Source: Megalobrama amblycephala
Taxonomy: Eukaryota > Chordata > Actinopteri > Cypriniformes > Xenocyprididae
Assembly: GCF_018812025.1 (NCBI RefSeq)
Contig: NC_063050.1
Location: forward strand, 12,937,037 to 13,001,036
DNA: 64,000 nt
Direction of reading: 5' to 3'
Shown: positions 62,622 to 64,000 of the stretch, piece after piece
How positions within the stretch are numbered: the first letter of the stretch is position 1
Layout of the letters: every line of letters begins with the position of its first letter
The notes under the pieces: generated by a model
The model's database searches: none
The model's input: the letters and a program-made list of their open reading frames with translations, nothing else
What the model was told of the DNA's origin: nothing
Program-made: the position numbers and the translations under genes

Positions 62622-64000
62622 GTCAGATATGACTCAATTTACCATCATAATCCATGAGAAATCTGAATATGAAAGACTAATACAGTTGTTTTCATGGATG
62701 TTCTGTTATTTACATTATTATATATTATATATTTTCTTATTTTGGCAATCCAAGTCTTTTATAGAGAAATGTCAAGGGAAGTTGTGCAATCTGTTACTTT
62801 TCCTTTTCCTTCCTGTGATGGAATGTTCAAATTAGCCAAAACTATTCAAACTGCAACTGTCAGAAATTCTCATATAAATATGCATTTGATCTGTCTGTCT
62901 GACTGCATGACATTAATCCTTTCAAACTCCAAGCTTTTAAAATGACTTTAAACTTTTAGGCCTGGCTTTCTCAAGCTTTTTTCTATTTTGTCCTCTGTAA
63001 TTAAGTGATTTTATGATCCTGCACCATAGGAAAACCATCTCAATCTCTCCATAGACAGTATATGGAAGAAAAATATATCAGAAAGCCTCTTAAAGGGTTA
63101 GTTCCCCCAAAAATGAAATTCCTGTCAGTAAGTACTTGCCCTTATCTCGTTCCAATGCCGTAAGACCTTCATTCATTTTCGGAACACAAATTAAGATATT
63201 TTTGATGAAATCCGAAGGTATCTGATCCACACATAGACAGCAACGTCATTGCACCTTCTGACGTCCAGAAAGGTACACTCTTAAAACAGATGTGTTAAAA
63301 ACAATACAACCTGTGTTATATTTTATTTCATTTTGTGTTAATTTTAACTCAACCAGTGTGTTATTTTTTCTTAATACAGGCATAAAATATTTAACACACT
63401 AATGTGTGTGAGAGAGAGAGAGAAACGACACTGTGTCCAACACAACATGTGTTAACTATCATCCAATCACATTGCTGCTACGTCACTCCACAAGCCGTTA
63501 AGCAAGTTTGTGCCTCTTTCTTCATTGGCGGATGACTTAACACACGGGGGTGTTAAGATATAACACAGGTTGTGTTAAAAACAACACAACCTGTGTTATA
63601 TCTTAACACATCCGTGTGTCTAGTTAAGGACAACACATTTTGTGTTACTTTTTTTAACTCAACCAGTGTGTTATTCTTCTTAACACAGGCAATGTGGTAA
63701 AATATTTAACACACTAATGTGTCATAAATCACATAATTTGTGTCATAGATGTGCTATTTTGACCAGTTAAAAGGAATGCAATACACACTCTTAGAAAGGA
63801 TGTTAAAACTGACTCAAAATGTGTTAAATTCGTACACATCAGTGTGTGAGTTTATGGACAACACTTGTTGTGTTAATTCTGACACATTCACTGAGTCAAT
63901 GATTTTAACACAGTAAATGTGTCAGGAAGGTGATCTGCTGTTAACAAGCAGAATCAAAGGAGAAAATCACAATTTTTACGCCACCATCGTGGAGATGAGT
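62622..64000. other. Gene B last visible intron with repeats
   Basis: Position 63091 begins TTAAAGGGTTAGTTCCCCC, an end shared with 10374. Positions 63270-63730 are full of inverted AACACAACCTGTGTTA-type dyads, and 63783-63930 is the inverse of 25925-26080. Positions 63930-64000 start a hAT-family module (CTGTTAACAAGCAGAATC). No tail exon was seen before 64000. Confidence 0.55.

Overview
The window is AT-rich, intron-rich and crowded with transposons, and reads as chromosomal DNA of a bony fish, most likely a cyprinid. Evidence for this is the hAT ends resembling those of Tol2, the Tc1-like copies, TTAA-flanked piggyBac-like MITEs, a DIRS retrotransposon with internal complementary region, a jockey/L2-type LINE fragment, a Gypsy gag fragment with a SCAN fold, and tandem adhesion-GPCR genes. 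No tRNA, rRNA, CRISPR or bacterial feature was seen. The species is not determined.

Protein-coding content is two tandem, same-strand (+) adhesion G-protein-coupled receptor genes of the EMR/CD97 (subfamily E) type. Gene A (4738-22523) enters from the left without its 5' end. It has two mucin-like stalk mini-exons, the GAIN exons, a GPS exon, a complete seven-helix region and a short cysteine-rich tail exon. Its 14 visible exons join in one frame of 565 residues plus stop. Gene B (about 30159-62621, running off the right edge) has a TATA box, a probable 5'UTR exon, a short ATG exon, an exon giving the signal-peptide core, an uromodulin-type D8C exon, stalk, GAIN, GPS and seven helices. Its joined exons give 678 codons up to the end of TM7. 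The D8C exon of gene B lies in a locally duplicated block (about 40.0-42.4 kb and 46.8-50.1 kb). The second D8C exon is dead, with an in-frame stop and a 324-bp insertion. The GPS exons of A and B differ by one silent base, so the duplication or a conversion event is recent.

The rest is mobile DNA. Elements with visible target duplications are a hAT MITE (32-885), a hAT element (9474-10044), a 3.0-kb hAT composite inside the TM2-TM3 intron of gene A (12753-15768; the same intron is 77 bp in gene B), a fold-back element (35398-36360), two piggyBac-like MITEs (2988-4073 and 21120-22066), a TA-flanked element (5762-7931) and a Tc1-like element (27342-28894). A DIRS deletion derivative (42695-45025) keeps all its terminal and circle-junction repeats but has lost reverse transcriptase.

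The most unusual feature is a set of interior modules, including a short palindrome around a GCATGCTGGG-like core, that recurs many times in both orientations. The modules sit inside elements with unrelated terminal repeats, sometimes with retroelement pieces between half-palindromes. This mosaic fold-back family is my main candidate for something not well described.
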